NCBI GenBank assembly: GCA_023409755.1 | Contig: JAEYRA010000148.1 | Coordinates: 1-62,262 of the forward strand | DNA: 62,262 nucleotides | Direction of reading: 5' to 3' | Source: Bacillota bacterium | GTDB taxonomy: Bacteria > Bacillota > Clostridia > Christensenellales > UMGS416 | Shown: positions 25,457 to 32,715 of the stretch, in pieces | Layout of the letters: every line of letters starts with the position of its first letter | Position numbering within the stretch: position 1 is the first letter of the stretch | Translations under genes and position numbers: made by a program | The notes under the pieces: generated by a model | Told to the model about the DNA's origin: nothing | The model's database searches: none | What the model saw: only the letters and a program-made list of their open reading frames with translations

Positions 25457-26203
25457 ATGAGAACACCGATCATCGCAGGAAACTGGAAGATGAACAAGAC
25501 CCCGCAGGAGGCGGTCGCCCTCATTGCGGAGCTGAAGCCCCTGGTGGCCGACGCGGCCTGCACCGTCGTCGTGTGCCCGCCCTATGTGTGCCTGCCTGCC
25601 GCTGCGGAAGCGCTGCGGGGCAGCAACATGCACCTGGGTGCCCAGAACATGCACTGGAAGGCCAGCGGTGCCTACACCGGCGAGGTATCGGCGGATATGC
25701 TTAAGGCCTTGGGCGTGGAATACGTCATCCTCGGCCACTCCGAGCGCCGCCAGTACTTCGCGGAGACCGACGAGACCGTGAACCTCAAGACCAAGGCCGC
25801 GCTGGCCGCGGGGCTCATTCCGATCGTGTGCGTGGGTGAATCTCTCGCCGAGCGGGAGCAGGGCGTGACCGCCGATGTTGTGCAGCGCCAGACCGCCGCG
25901 GCTCTCGAAGGCCTGACCAGTGCGGAGGCCGCCACCGTCGTCATCGCCTATGAGCCCATCTGGGCCATTGGCACCGGCCGCACCGCCACCTCCGCCGACG
26001 CCAACGAGGTCATCGGCCTCATCCGCGCCACGGTGGAGCGCTGCTTTGACTCCGCCACCGCCGCAGCCATCCGCATCCAGTACGGCGGCAGCATGAACCC
26101 CTCCAACGCCAGCGAACTGATGGCCATGGAGCACATCGACGGCGGGCTCATCGGCGGCGCCAGCCTGAAGGCAGCCGACTTCTCGGCTGTCGTGCATTTC
26201 TAG
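25457..26203 (+). CDS. tpiA: Triosephosphate isomerase
   Basis: A 248-residue TIM-barrel enzyme interconverting dihydroxyacetone phosphate and glyceraldehyde 3-phosphate. The active-site pieces are complete: NWKMNK (Asn and Lys), ILGHSERRQ (His), AYEPIWAIGTGRTA (catalytic Glu and loop 6) and IQYGGSM near the end. The start ATG 25457 has GAGGAG 8 nt upstream. gpmI follows 14 nt after its stop. Confidence 0.97.
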   Translation: MRTPIIAGNWKMNKTPQEAVALIAELKPLVADAACTVVVCPPYVCLPAAAEALRGSNMHLGAQNMHWKASGAYTGEVSADMLKALGVEYVILGHSERRQYFAETDETVNLKTKAALAAGLIPIVCVGESLAEREQGVTADVVQRQTAAALEGLTSAEAATVVIAYEPIWAIGTGRTATSADANEVIGLIRATVERCFDSATAAAIRIQYGGSMNPSNASELMAMEHIDGGLIGGASLKAADFSAVVHF

Positions 26204-26217
26204 AAGCGAGGAAACCC

Positions 26218-27759
26218 ATGAAAAAAATGGTTGCATTGTTGATCCTGGATGGCTTTGGCTACCGCGCCGAGCGCGAGGGCAACGCCATCATTCCCCAGAA
26301 CATCCCCAACGTTGAGGTCATGATGGCGACCTATCCCCATACTCTCATCGGGGCCAGCGGCCTCAATGTGGGCCTGCCCGATGGGCAGATGGGCAACAGC
26401 GAAGTGGGCCACACCAACATTGGCGCGGGCCGCATCGTGTACCAGGAGCTGACCCGCATCACCAAGGAGATTGAGGACGGAATGTTCTACGCGAACGAGG
26501 CCCTGGTGGGCGCGGTGGACAACGCCCTTACCAAGGGTACGGCGCTGCACCTCATCGGCCTGGTGTCCGACGGCGGCGTCCACAGCCACATCGATCACCT
26601 GGAGGGCCTGCTGCGGCTCTGCCAGCGCAAGGGCCTCAACCGTGTCTTTGTCCACTGCCTGATGGACGGCCGCGACACCCCGCCGACCAGCGGCAAGGGG
26701 TATATTGAGGACCTGGAGCGCCGCATGGCCGCCATCGGCACTGGCAAGATTGCCACGGTCATCGGCCGCTACTGGGCCATGGACCGCGACAACCGCTGGG
26801 ATCGCGTCAAGCGTGCGTTCGACGCCATTGCCGAGGGCAAGGGCGAGCCTGCCGCCAGCGCCGTGGCGGCCATGGAGCAATCCTATGCCAAGGGAGAGAA
26901 CGACGAATTCGTGCAGCCCACGGTGGTCACGGACGGCGGTCAGCCCCTCGCCAAGCTGGGGGCTGACGATTCCATCGTGTTCTTCAACTTCCGCCCCGAC
27001 CGCGCCCGCGAGCTGACCCGCGCCTTCATTGAGCCGGATTTTGCGGCCTTTGAGCGCGACGGCGGCTACCGTCCGGTTTATTACGTCACCATGACCCAGT
27101 ACGACGCCACGTTCCGGAACGTACACATCGCCTTCCACCCCCAGAGCCTGGACAACACCTTCGGCCAGTACATTGCCGAAAAAGGCCTGACCCAGCTGCG
27201 CATTGCCGAAACCGAGAAGTACGCCCACGTGACGTTCTTCTTCAACGGCGGGGTGGAGCAGCCCAACCCCGGGGAGGATCGGGCGCTCATTCCCTCGCCC
27301 AAGGTAGCGACCTACGACCTGAAGCCCGAGATGAGCGCTTACGAGGTCACCGACGAAGCCGTGCGCCGCATTGAGAGCGGCAAGTACGACGTGATGATCC
27401 TGAACTTCGCCAACTGCGACATGGTGGGCCACACCGGCTTCTATGACGCCGCGTGGAAGGCCGTACACACCGTCGACGAGTGCGTCGGCCGGGTGCTGAA
27501 GGCCATCCTCGCCACCGGCGGTGCGGCCATCGTGACCGCCGACCACGGCAACGCTGAGATGATGGTGGACCCCGAGACCGGCGAGCCCTTCACGGCCCAC
27601 ACCACCAACCCGGTGCCCTGCATCCTGGTGGACGACAGCCGCAAGGACGCCGCCCTGCGCAACGGCGGTCGCCTCTGCGACCTGGCCCCGACGCTCCTCG
27701 ACCTGCTGGGCCTGCCCCAGCCGGCGGAGATGACCGGTACCAGTCTGATCGCGAAGTAA
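26218..27759 (+). CDS. gpmI: 2,3-bisphosphoglycerate-independent phosphoglycerate mutase
   Basis: A 513-residue manganese-dependent enzyme converting 3- to 2-phosphoglycerate, of the alkaline-phosphatase superfamily. The N-terminal LLILDGFGYR and NSEVGHTNIGAGR carry the metal-binding Asp and the catalytic Ser. Also visible are HCLMDGRDTPPTSGKGY, FFNFRPDRARELT, NCDMVGHTG and TADHGNAEMM, which supply the remaining metal ligands. Length and motifs are normal. It closes the glycolytic cluster ahead of a strong terminator. Confidence 0.97.
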   Translation: MKKMVALLILDGFGYRAEREGNAIIPQNIPNVEVMMATYPHTLIGASGLNVGLPDGQMGNSEVGHTNIGAGRIVYQELTRITKEIEDGMFYANEALVGAVDNALTKGTALHLIGLVSDGGVHSHIDHLEGLLRLCQRKGLNRVFVHCLMDGRDTPPTSGKGYIEDLERRMAAIGTGKIATVIGRYWAMDRDNRWDRVKRAFDAIAEGKGEPAASAVAAMEQSYAKGENDEFVQPTVVTDGGQPLAKLGADDSIVFFNFRPDRARELTRAFIEPDFAAFERDGGYRPVYYVTMTQYDATFRNVHIAFHPQSLDNTFGQYIAEKGLTQLRIAETEKYAHVTFFFNGGVEQPNPGEDRALIPSPKVATYDLKPEMSAYEVTDEAVRRIESGKYDVMILNFANCDMVGHTGFYDAAWKAVHTVDECVGRVLKAILATGGAAIVTADHGNAEMMVDPETGEPFTAHTTNPVPCILVDDSRKDAALRNGGRLCDLAPTLLDLLGLPQPAEMTGTSLIAK

Positions 27760-27784
27760 GGACACCTACAACGAGCCCAATGGC

Positions 27785-27820
27785 AAAGCCCGTCCGCCTA
27801 TCCAGGCGGGCGGGCTTTTT
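27785..27820 (+). terminator. Intrinsic terminator after gpmI
   Basis: AAAGCCCG and CCGCCT pair with AGGCGG and CGGGCTTT across one T/G interruption, with a 4-nt loop and TTTTT at the end. Very stable. Confidence 0.92.
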
Positions 27821-27835
27821 GCTGGCATGGTTTTG

Positions 27836-27902
27836 CTACACAGGCGAGGAGGTGACGACCCAGGGGGCTTGCCCCTTGGGAATCCCCGCGATTCTTGTGT
27901 AG
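27836..27902. other. Long imperfect hairpin between convergent units
   Basis: The ends CTACACA (27836-27842) and TGTGTAG (27896-27902) pair. Inside, CCCAGGGG (27859-27866) pairs with CCCCTTGGG (27872-27880) with one bulge. Read on the minus strand, the end is ACAAGAATCGCGG, similar to the 3' conserved part of the interspersed element, so it may be an inverted remnant of that family. Function unknown. Confidence 0.5.
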
Positions 27903-27909
27903 GCGAGTG

Positions 27910-28147
27910 CTGAAATGGCCCATTACGGAGCGAAGCCCCTGAACCCGCAGGCCGGTTCATCCGGCCAAGGGTCGAAGCAACTGGTGGTGGCACGCACCCC
28001 TTCCCGCCCGCAGGCGCGTCTCCTCGTAAAATTCATACGGCAAAATCAACAGAGAAGCCGCCCGGCGACCTGTGCGCCGGGCGGCAGTATGATAATCTCT
28101 GGCGAGCTTTCCTGCTCGCGACCGTCGCGAATGCGGCGGGCGCGAAC
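27910..28147 (+). repeat. Interspersed structured element, copy F (diverged)
   Basis: Stem-loop 1: GGCCGG-TTCAT-CCGGCC (27950-27966). Stem-loop 2: CGCC-CGCA-GGCG (28005-28016). Stem-loop 3: 8-bp stem GCCGCCCG/CGGGCGGC (28057-28064 with 28078-28085) and 13-nt loop GCGACCTGTGCGC. Stem-loop 4: the GCTCGCGACCGTCGCG region (28113-28146). Order and spacing match the other copies though overall identity is low. The 3' end abuts the stop of the last gene of the minus-strand cluster; stem-loop 3 probably also serves as that operon's terminator. Confidence 0.65.
28057..28085 (-). terminator. Probable terminator of the minus-strand catabolic operon
   Basis: The 8-bp GC stem of repeat copy F lies 64 nt beyond the stop of the last gene. 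On the minus strand it is followed by TTCTCTGTTGATTTT, a loose T-rich tract. No better terminator is seen before gpmI. Confidence 0.5.
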
Positions 28148-28148
28148 G

Positions 28149-28610
28149 TCAGTCCTTGATAGAAAGGATCAGCTCGAACTCAGCGGCGGTGTTGCCCACC
28201 GGCATGTTGCGGCTGCCCATGATCGTGCGGGTGTGCACGCCACGGTTGCGGAAGACCTCATACAGCACGTCGGCAAAGCCGTCATAGACCTTGTCGAGGT
28301 CATGGAAGTCGTCGTCGCAGGCGATGAGCCCGAAGCCTTTGATGATCTGATCCACGCGATCCAGATCGCCGAGCTCCTCACGGATCATCATGAGCTGGAT
28401 GAGGGCGATGTGCTGGCAGGCGGCGTAGCCATCCTCAATGGTCAGGTCCCGGCCGATGAGGCCCTGACGGAACTCGGCGCAGCCGGAGCCGGAGGTGTAG
28501 AGCAGGTTGCCGACCCGGCGGCACCCAACGAGCGCCCGGCCCTTGTAGCTCAGGTAGTCGATGTCCAGTTCCTTTGCCTTTTTATCCAAAAGATCGTTGA
28601 TGGCAGACAT
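28149..28610 (-). CDS. RidA-like (YjgF/YER057c/UK114) protein 1
   Basis: A 153-residue protein of the RidA superfamily, whose trimeric members hydrolyse reactive enamines and imines released by PLP enzymes. The fold pattern is visible: VGNLLYTSGSGCAEF (start of the core), GYAACQHIALIQLMMIREELGDLDRV and VFRNRGVHTRTIMGSRNMP. The region where RidA has its substrate-binding Arg reads RGVHTRTIMG, so an Arg is available. It is the last gene of the cluster. The start at 28610 is set by GGAGGAG on the minus strand; an upstream in-frame extension overlaps the preceding gene and is rejected. Confidence 0.85.
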   Translation of the reverse strand: MSAINDLLDKKAKELDIDYLSYKGRALVGCRRVGNLLYTSGSGCAEFRQGLIGRDLTIEDGYAACQHIALIQLMMIREELGDLDRVDQIIKGFGLIACDDDFHDLDKVYDGFADVLYEVFRNRGVHTRTIMGSRNMPVGNTAAEFELILSIKD

Positions 28611-28623
28611 GTTCTTCTCCTCC

Positions 28624-29139
28624 TTACTTGCGAATCTGAATGATGGCGTCGCAGACGATCGGCACGTTGTTGTTGAGGTTTGTGGCGCCCATATCGGAGC
28701 GGGCGTGCATGCCGCGCTCGCCAAAGACCTCGGTCATGAGGTCGGTGAAGCCGTCCGCCACCTGGGGCAGGTCGCCGAAGCCCGGCACGCCGTTCACCAG
28801 TGCATAGACTTTCAGAATGGCCTCCACATTGTCGAGGTCGCCCAGCGCGTCCTTGATGATCGTCAGCATGTTGATGGCGATGAGGCGCGCGGCCTTGTAG
28901 CCCTCTTCCACGCTGAGTTCGCCACCCAGGCGGCCGACGAAGGCCGGCTTGCCGTCGGGGCCGGTGGGCTCCATGGCGGAGATGAACAGCAGGTCCTCGT
29001 GAATCTTGTATTTGCAGGTGCCGCGGCCGGTGCGATAGGGGGTCTCGCCCTTCGGCTTGTTCCCTACGACATTGATTCTTGCGTCGTCGTCAAACAGTTG
29101 CAGACCCAGGTCCGCCAGTCTCTTTTCCGCAATGCTCAT
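28624..29139 (-). CDS. RidA-like protein 2
   Basis: A 171-residue second RidA-superfamily protein, 13 nt upstream of the first. It has an extra N-terminal segment, MSIAEKRLADLGLQLFDDD, also found in RidA-like protein 3 (MGIAEQKLQKMGIQI). The core shows DLLFISAMEPTGPDG, GYKAARLIAINMLTIIKDALGDLDNVEAI, VFGERGMHARSDMGATNL and CDAIIQI. RGMHAR aligns with the active-site Arg region. It lies directly after the PLP lyase gene, in line with hydrolysing that enzyme's enamine/imine product. GGAGGCAC precedes the ATG on the minus strand. Confidence 0.85.
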   Translation of the reverse strand: MSIAEKRLADLGLQLFDDDARINVVGNKPKGETPYRTGRGTCKYKIHEDLLFISAMEPTGPDGKPAFVGRLGGELSVEEGYKAARLIAINMLTIIKDALGDLDNVEAILKVYALVNGVPGFGDLPQVADGFTDLMTEVFGERGMHARSDMGATNLNNNVPIVCDAIIQIRK

Positions 29140-29161
29140 ATTAGTGCCTCCTTTGATTGAT

Positions 29162-30295
29162 TTAGCGCGCCGCTTGCAGCACACGGGTTTGGGCGATGAT
29201 TTCCCGAACGACGACGGATACCTCGTCGTCCGTCAGCAGCAGGGGGTTGATGAAGATGCCGTTGGTGCAGGTGTCAGGCCCTGTCTTGCAGATGAGGATG
29301 CCGGGCGTGCCCTCCCGCAGGACTTTCACCAGTTCTTCCGCAGGAACGTCGACCATCAGCTCCGCTGCCGAGCGGGGGTAGCACTGGCCGGTGGGGCCGG
29401 GGAATACCCGTTTGCAGCGGAAGAGACCGCTCTTGTTGAGAGCCTCGTTGATGTACTGCACACGCGCTTCGATGGTGGCAACCTTGCAGTCCACCATGCC
29501 GGGCTCCAGGTAATCGCGGATGGCGGTGTACAGCCCCACGATCTCCTCCCGGCCGATCTTGCTGGAGCGGCCGATGCCGTGTTTGGGCGCGCCCACCAGC
29601 GGGAAGCCGTCGAGCAGCCACTTCTTGCCCACCACCAGGCCGCTGCCCTGGGGGCCGCGCATGCCCTTGCCGCCGCTGAACACCGCCGCGGCCGCGCCGG
29701 CCCCGGTGAAGCGCCAGAGGTTCTCAATGGGCGGGAGCTGTGCCGCAGCGTCCACCACCACGGGCACGTTGTGGCGGTTGGCCACGGCCATCGTGTCCTC
29801 AAAGGACAGCGACGTGTCGCGGCAGCCCCACAGGTCAAAGAAGAAGATGCCCGCAGTGCGATCGTTGATGGCCGCTTCCAGTGCTTGGGTGTCGTGGGGT
29901 TTGGCGTCCACCACGATGACCTTGGCGCCCGAACACTGCAGTGCTTTGTCGTAGCCGGTGCGCTGGCCAGCCATCATGATGAGCTCATTCTTGGCCATGG
30001 AGCTCGTGTCCGGCAGCAACTTGAGAAGCTCGGGGTCGCCGCCAGTAACGAGCAGTGATGCACAATACAGCAGCCCTGATGAGGCGCCGGCGGTGATATA
30101 GGCCCCCTCGTTGTGGGAGAGTTCGGCAATGCGCCGGCCGGTTTTCTCCTCTAGGTCAGCCAGCTCCACAAAGTTGCGCGACGCGGCGTGCATGGCGTCC
30201 ATGACGTGGTCGGGCATGCGGGAACCGCCAAAGATGGAGACGGTGTCGAGTGCGTTGATGTAGGGCTTAATGCCCAGTTCCTGATAGATGCTCAT
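29162..30295 (-). CDS. SelA-like PLP-dependent ammonia-lyase 1
   Basis: A 377-residue fold-type I PLP enzyme of the SelA/DgaE-like group. The PLP lysine is Lys210 in FSGGKGMRGPQGSG, and the pyridine-ring Asp is Asp182 in VVVDAAAQLPP. The N-terminal GIKPYINALDTVSIFGGSRM is typical of the group. DgaE removes ammonia from D-glucosaminate-6-phosphate, so an amino-sugar acid or related beta-hydroxy amino acid is the likely substrate; this is inferred. A paralogue lies at 34831-35958. Its ATG overlaps the stop of SDR 1 (ATGA), and it is followed by two RidA genes. Confidence 0.85.
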   Translation of the reverse strand: MSIYQELGIKPYINALDTVSIFGGSRMPDHVMDAMHAASRNFVELADLEEKTGRRIAELSHNEGAYITAGASSGLLYCASLLVTGGDPELLKLLPDTSSMAKNELIMMAGQRTGYDKALQCSGAKVIVVDAKPHDTQALEAAINDRTAGIFFFDLWGCRDTSLSFEDTMAVANRHNVPVVVDAAAQLPPIENLWRFTGAGAAAAVFSGGKGMRGPQGSGLVVGKKWLLDGFPLVGAPKHGIGRSSKIGREEIVGLYTAIRDYLEPGMVDCKVATIEARVQYINEALNKSGLFRCKRVFPGPTGQCYPRSAAELMVDVPAEELVKVLREGTPGILICKTGPDTCTNGIFINPLLLTDDEVSVVVREIIAQTRVLQAAR

Positions 30296-31158
30296 GGTCC
30301 TCCTCCCCGGGACTTGTCCAACGTTACCCGGTACTGTTCGATAATGTCCTCATAATCCGGCGGCTGGGGATAGGCGTCCACCCGGTGGGCCTGCATGGTT
30401 GCGCCGCCATCCTGGAAGAGCGTTGCGCCGGTCACATAGCTGGACAGATCCGACGCTAAAAAGAGCACGGTGGATGCGAGGTTAACGGCCAGCCCAGGGC
30501 CGTTCATTGGTTGATGGGCCAACAGCAGGGGGTAGTCCAGCGGGTCCGGCAGGCAGCCTTCCCACCAGGGGCGAAGCTCGCTGGTGTACACCGCTCCGGG
30601 GCAGATGACGTTGGAGCGGACGTTCCACGGTGCGTAATCCATCGCAAACGCCCGGCTCATGGCCTCGATACCGCCCTTGCTGGCGGCGTAGGCGGTATTG
30701 CCCGGCAGCGACGCGGTGGAGTTGATCGACGAGATGTGGATGACGCTGCCGCCGCCGGCGACAGCCATACCCGGCATGAAGGCCCGTGACAGCCGCAGGG
30801 CTCCCTTCAGGTTCACAGACAGCAGCCGTTCAAAGACCGCCGGGTCCTGCTCCACCAGCAGGCCGCGGTTGTTGATACCAGCCACGTTGACCAGCACGTT
30901 GATGTGGTCAAAACGGCGCTTAGCCGCCAGAGAGAATGCATCGACCTCATCGGGGATGCCCATGTCGCAGTGCTGGTAAAGGCACCCTGGCTGCAGGGCG
31001 TTGGCGTCGGCCAGGGTGATCTTCCCGGCTTCGTCGTCAATGTCACAGAAGGCCACCTGGGCCCCATGGGATGCCAGCATCAGCACGATGGCTCGGCCCA
31101 TGCCCTTGGCTCCCGCGCTGACGACGGCGCGTTTGCCATCCAAAAGTTGATTGTTCAT
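30292..31158 (-). CDS. Short-chain dehydrogenase/reductase 1
   Basis: A 288-residue classical SDR. The cofactor loop is SAGAKGMGRA, with an acidic FCDIDDEAG at the end of beta-2, which favours NAD over NADP. The remaining motifs are VNVAGINN, catalytic Ser in HISSINSTAS and Tyr/Lys in YAASKGGIEAMSRA. The C-terminus carries GGATMQAHRVDAYPQPPDYED, an extra tail also seen in the other cluster SDRs. It probably oxidises a sugar or sugar-acid hydroxyl; the substrate is unknown. The start at 31158 is chosen because a longer in-frame reading overlaps SDR 2. Confidence 0.85.
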   Translation of the reverse strand: MNNQLLDGKRAVVSAGAKGMGRAIVLMLASHGAQVAFCDIDDEAGKITLADANALQPGCLYQHCDMGIPDEVDAFSLAAKRRFDHINVLVNVAGINNRGLLVEQDPAVFERLLSVNLKGALRLSRAFMPGMAVAGGGSVIHISSINSTASLPGNTAYAASKGGIEAMSRAFAMDYAPWNVRSNVICPGAVYTSELRPWWEGCLPDPLDYPLLLAHQPMNGPGLAVNLASTVLFLASDLSSYVTGATLFQDGGATMQAHRVDAYPQPPDYEDIIEQYRVTLDKSRGGGP

Positions 31159-31162
31159 CCGA

Positions 31163-31969
31163 TCACCCCCAATCCTGTACGTGGGCCAGCGCCTGAATAC
31201 CGCCGTCCACCGGCAGGTCCTCACCGGTCATAAAGGCCGAAAGGTCACTGGCCAAGTAGAGTGCCCCGTGGGCGGCGTCCTCCACGGTGGCGGGGCGGTG
31301 CAGCGGCTGTGTATTGTCGTAGCCGTTTCCACCCCGGAAACGCGGCATTTCCTGCTGGTAGGTGCGGCCCACACAGCCGAGGTTCATGCCCAGCAGCAGG
31401 TTGTTGCACCGGATGCCCCAGCGGGCGTAATCCATGGCCACCGCCCGGCCGTAGGCATTGAGCGCCCCCTTGCTGGCGGCATAGGCTCCCACCTGGGGCA
31501 CAGAGCCCCTGGTATAGTCGCTGGAGATGTTAACGATGGTGCCGGCGCGGGCCTCCAGCATGCCCGGCAGGAAGAGTGTGGTGCACCGCACGGCGCAGAG
31601 GACGTTGAGCTCCATCATTGCCCGGTACCTGGTCAGGTCTACTTGGTGGGCGTAGGCCCGCTCGAAGTGTCCGGCGTTGTTGATGAGGCAATCCACCCGG
31701 CCGAAGCGGCGAAGCACCTCGCGGCAGGCTTCCTCGATTTGGGCCCGGTCGGCCATGTCTGCCGGCAGGAAGAAGCTGCCTGGCGACAGGGCTTTGAGCT
31801 CCGCCTCCGTCCGGCGGCCCGCTTCCTCGTCAATGTCGGTGATGGCCACCGCTGCACCCTGCTGAGCGAAGAGCAGCGCGATGGCCCGGCCCACGCCGGC
31901 CGCGCCGGCGCTCACGAAGGCCCGTTTTCCTTCCAGCAATCGATCGGTTTGCATGACTGCCTCCATCAT
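31163..31969 (-). CDS. Short-chain dehydrogenase/reductase 2
   Basis: A 268-residue classical SDR with SAGAAGVGRA (cofactor loop), ITDIDEEAGR (NAD-type acidic residue), INNAGHFE, the catalytic Ser in VNISSDYTRGS and YAASKGALNAYGRA. All catalytic residues are intact, unlike its neighbour SDR 3. It overlaps SDR 3 by four bases (ATGA) and ends 4 nt before SDR 1, so the three are translationally coupled. MQTDRLLEG at 31954 is an alternative start. Confidence 0.85.
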   Translation of the reverse strand: MMEAVMQTDRLLEGKRAFVSAGAAGVGRAIALLFAQQGAAVAITDIDEEAGRRTEAELKALSPGSFFLPADMADRAQIEEACREVLRRFGRVDCLINNAGHFERAYAHQVDLTRYRAMMELNVLCAVRCTTLFLPGMLEARAGTIVNISSDYTRGSVPQVGAYAASKGALNAYGRAVAMDYARWGIRCNNLLLGMNLGCVGRTYQQEMPRFRGGNGYDNTQPLHRPATVEDAAHGALYLASDLSAFMTGEDLPVDGGIQALAHVQDWG

Positions 31970-32697
31970 GGGTACACCTGCTTGTGGGCGATGAGGGTGG
32001 TGCCGCCGTCGGCGACCATTGTCTCGCCGGTCACGTGCTTGGCCATGTCGCTGGCCAGGTACAGCGCCGTGTTGGCGATTTCCTCCGCCCCCAGGCGGTG
32101 GGGCAGCACCTGTGTCTCGGCCCAGAAGGTGTCGGGGTGTTCATTGTCCAGGAAACTGGCGCTGTAGAGCAGGCAGTTGGACCGGACATCGAACTTGCAG
32201 TAATCCATGGCGATGGCCTTGGAGAGGGCCGCCACCGCGCCGGACCCGGCAGCCGTGGCTGATACGCCGGGCACCACATACCGGGCATAGACCGGCAGTA
32301 CGTGCACGAACGCGCCGTGGCGGCGCTCCATCATGCCTGCAACCGCCAGCTGCACGGTGCGCAGCACGGTTTCCGGCCCGCGGGCCAGGGCGTCCCACAC
32401 GTCGGCTTCGTCTCCGTCGGCGGCCAGGGTGGGGTGGTGGCCGGTAAATATCGTCACCACCACGTCGATGTGGCCAAGATGGGCGAGCGCCGCTTGCCCG
32501 GCTCGCTCCATGCCCTCGTCGTCGTTGGCGCTCGCGGCAAACAGCGGGCAACCAGGTACGGTGGTGTCGTCCTCGCTGCCCAGCAGCGCGACCTGTGCCC
32601 CCTGAGCGGCAAAGAGTGCCGCCACTGCCCGCCGAAGCGGGCCGCCGTCGCCGGCGATGAGGGCGGTTCTATCATTGAGAAGTGCAGAGTAACGCAC
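31966..32697 (-). CDS. SDR-fold protein 3 lacking catalytic residues (probable pseudoenzyme)
   Basis: A 243-residue protein clearly of SDR descent: it shares the SKAIAMDY helix, ASDMAKHVTGETMVADGG and the C-terminal tail with its neighbours. However, the cofactor loop reads IAGDGGPLRRA instead of TGxxxGxG, NNAG is replaced by VTIFTG, and the active-site Ser is absent (HVLPVYA). The YAASK motif has become TAAGS: residue 148 is Thr, not Tyr, and 152 is Ser, not Lys. It should not be a working dehydrogenase. It may form hetero-oligomers with SDR 1 or SDR 2, since it is coupled to them. The reading frame is intact, so it is under selection. Confidence 0.8.
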   Translation of the reverse strand: MRYSALLNDRTALIAGDGGPLRRAVAALFAAQGAQVALLGSEDDTTVPGCPLFAASANDDEGMERAGQAALAHLGHIDVVVTIFTGHHPTLAADGDEADVWDALARGPETVLRTVQLAVAGMMERRHGAFVHVLPVYARYVVPGVSATAAGSGAVAALSKAIAMDYCKFDVRSNCLLYSASFLDNEHPDTFWAETQVLPHRLGAEEIANTALYLASDMAKHVTGETMVADGGTTLIAHKQVYP

Positions 32698-32715
32698 GAG
32701 TCCGCCTCCCTTCGC

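Noticed and set aside
26200..27765. Long minus-strand frame antisense to gpmI
   Set aside because: The plus-strand gpmI has every catalytic motif; the antisense frame has no ribosome binding site and no recognisable domain.
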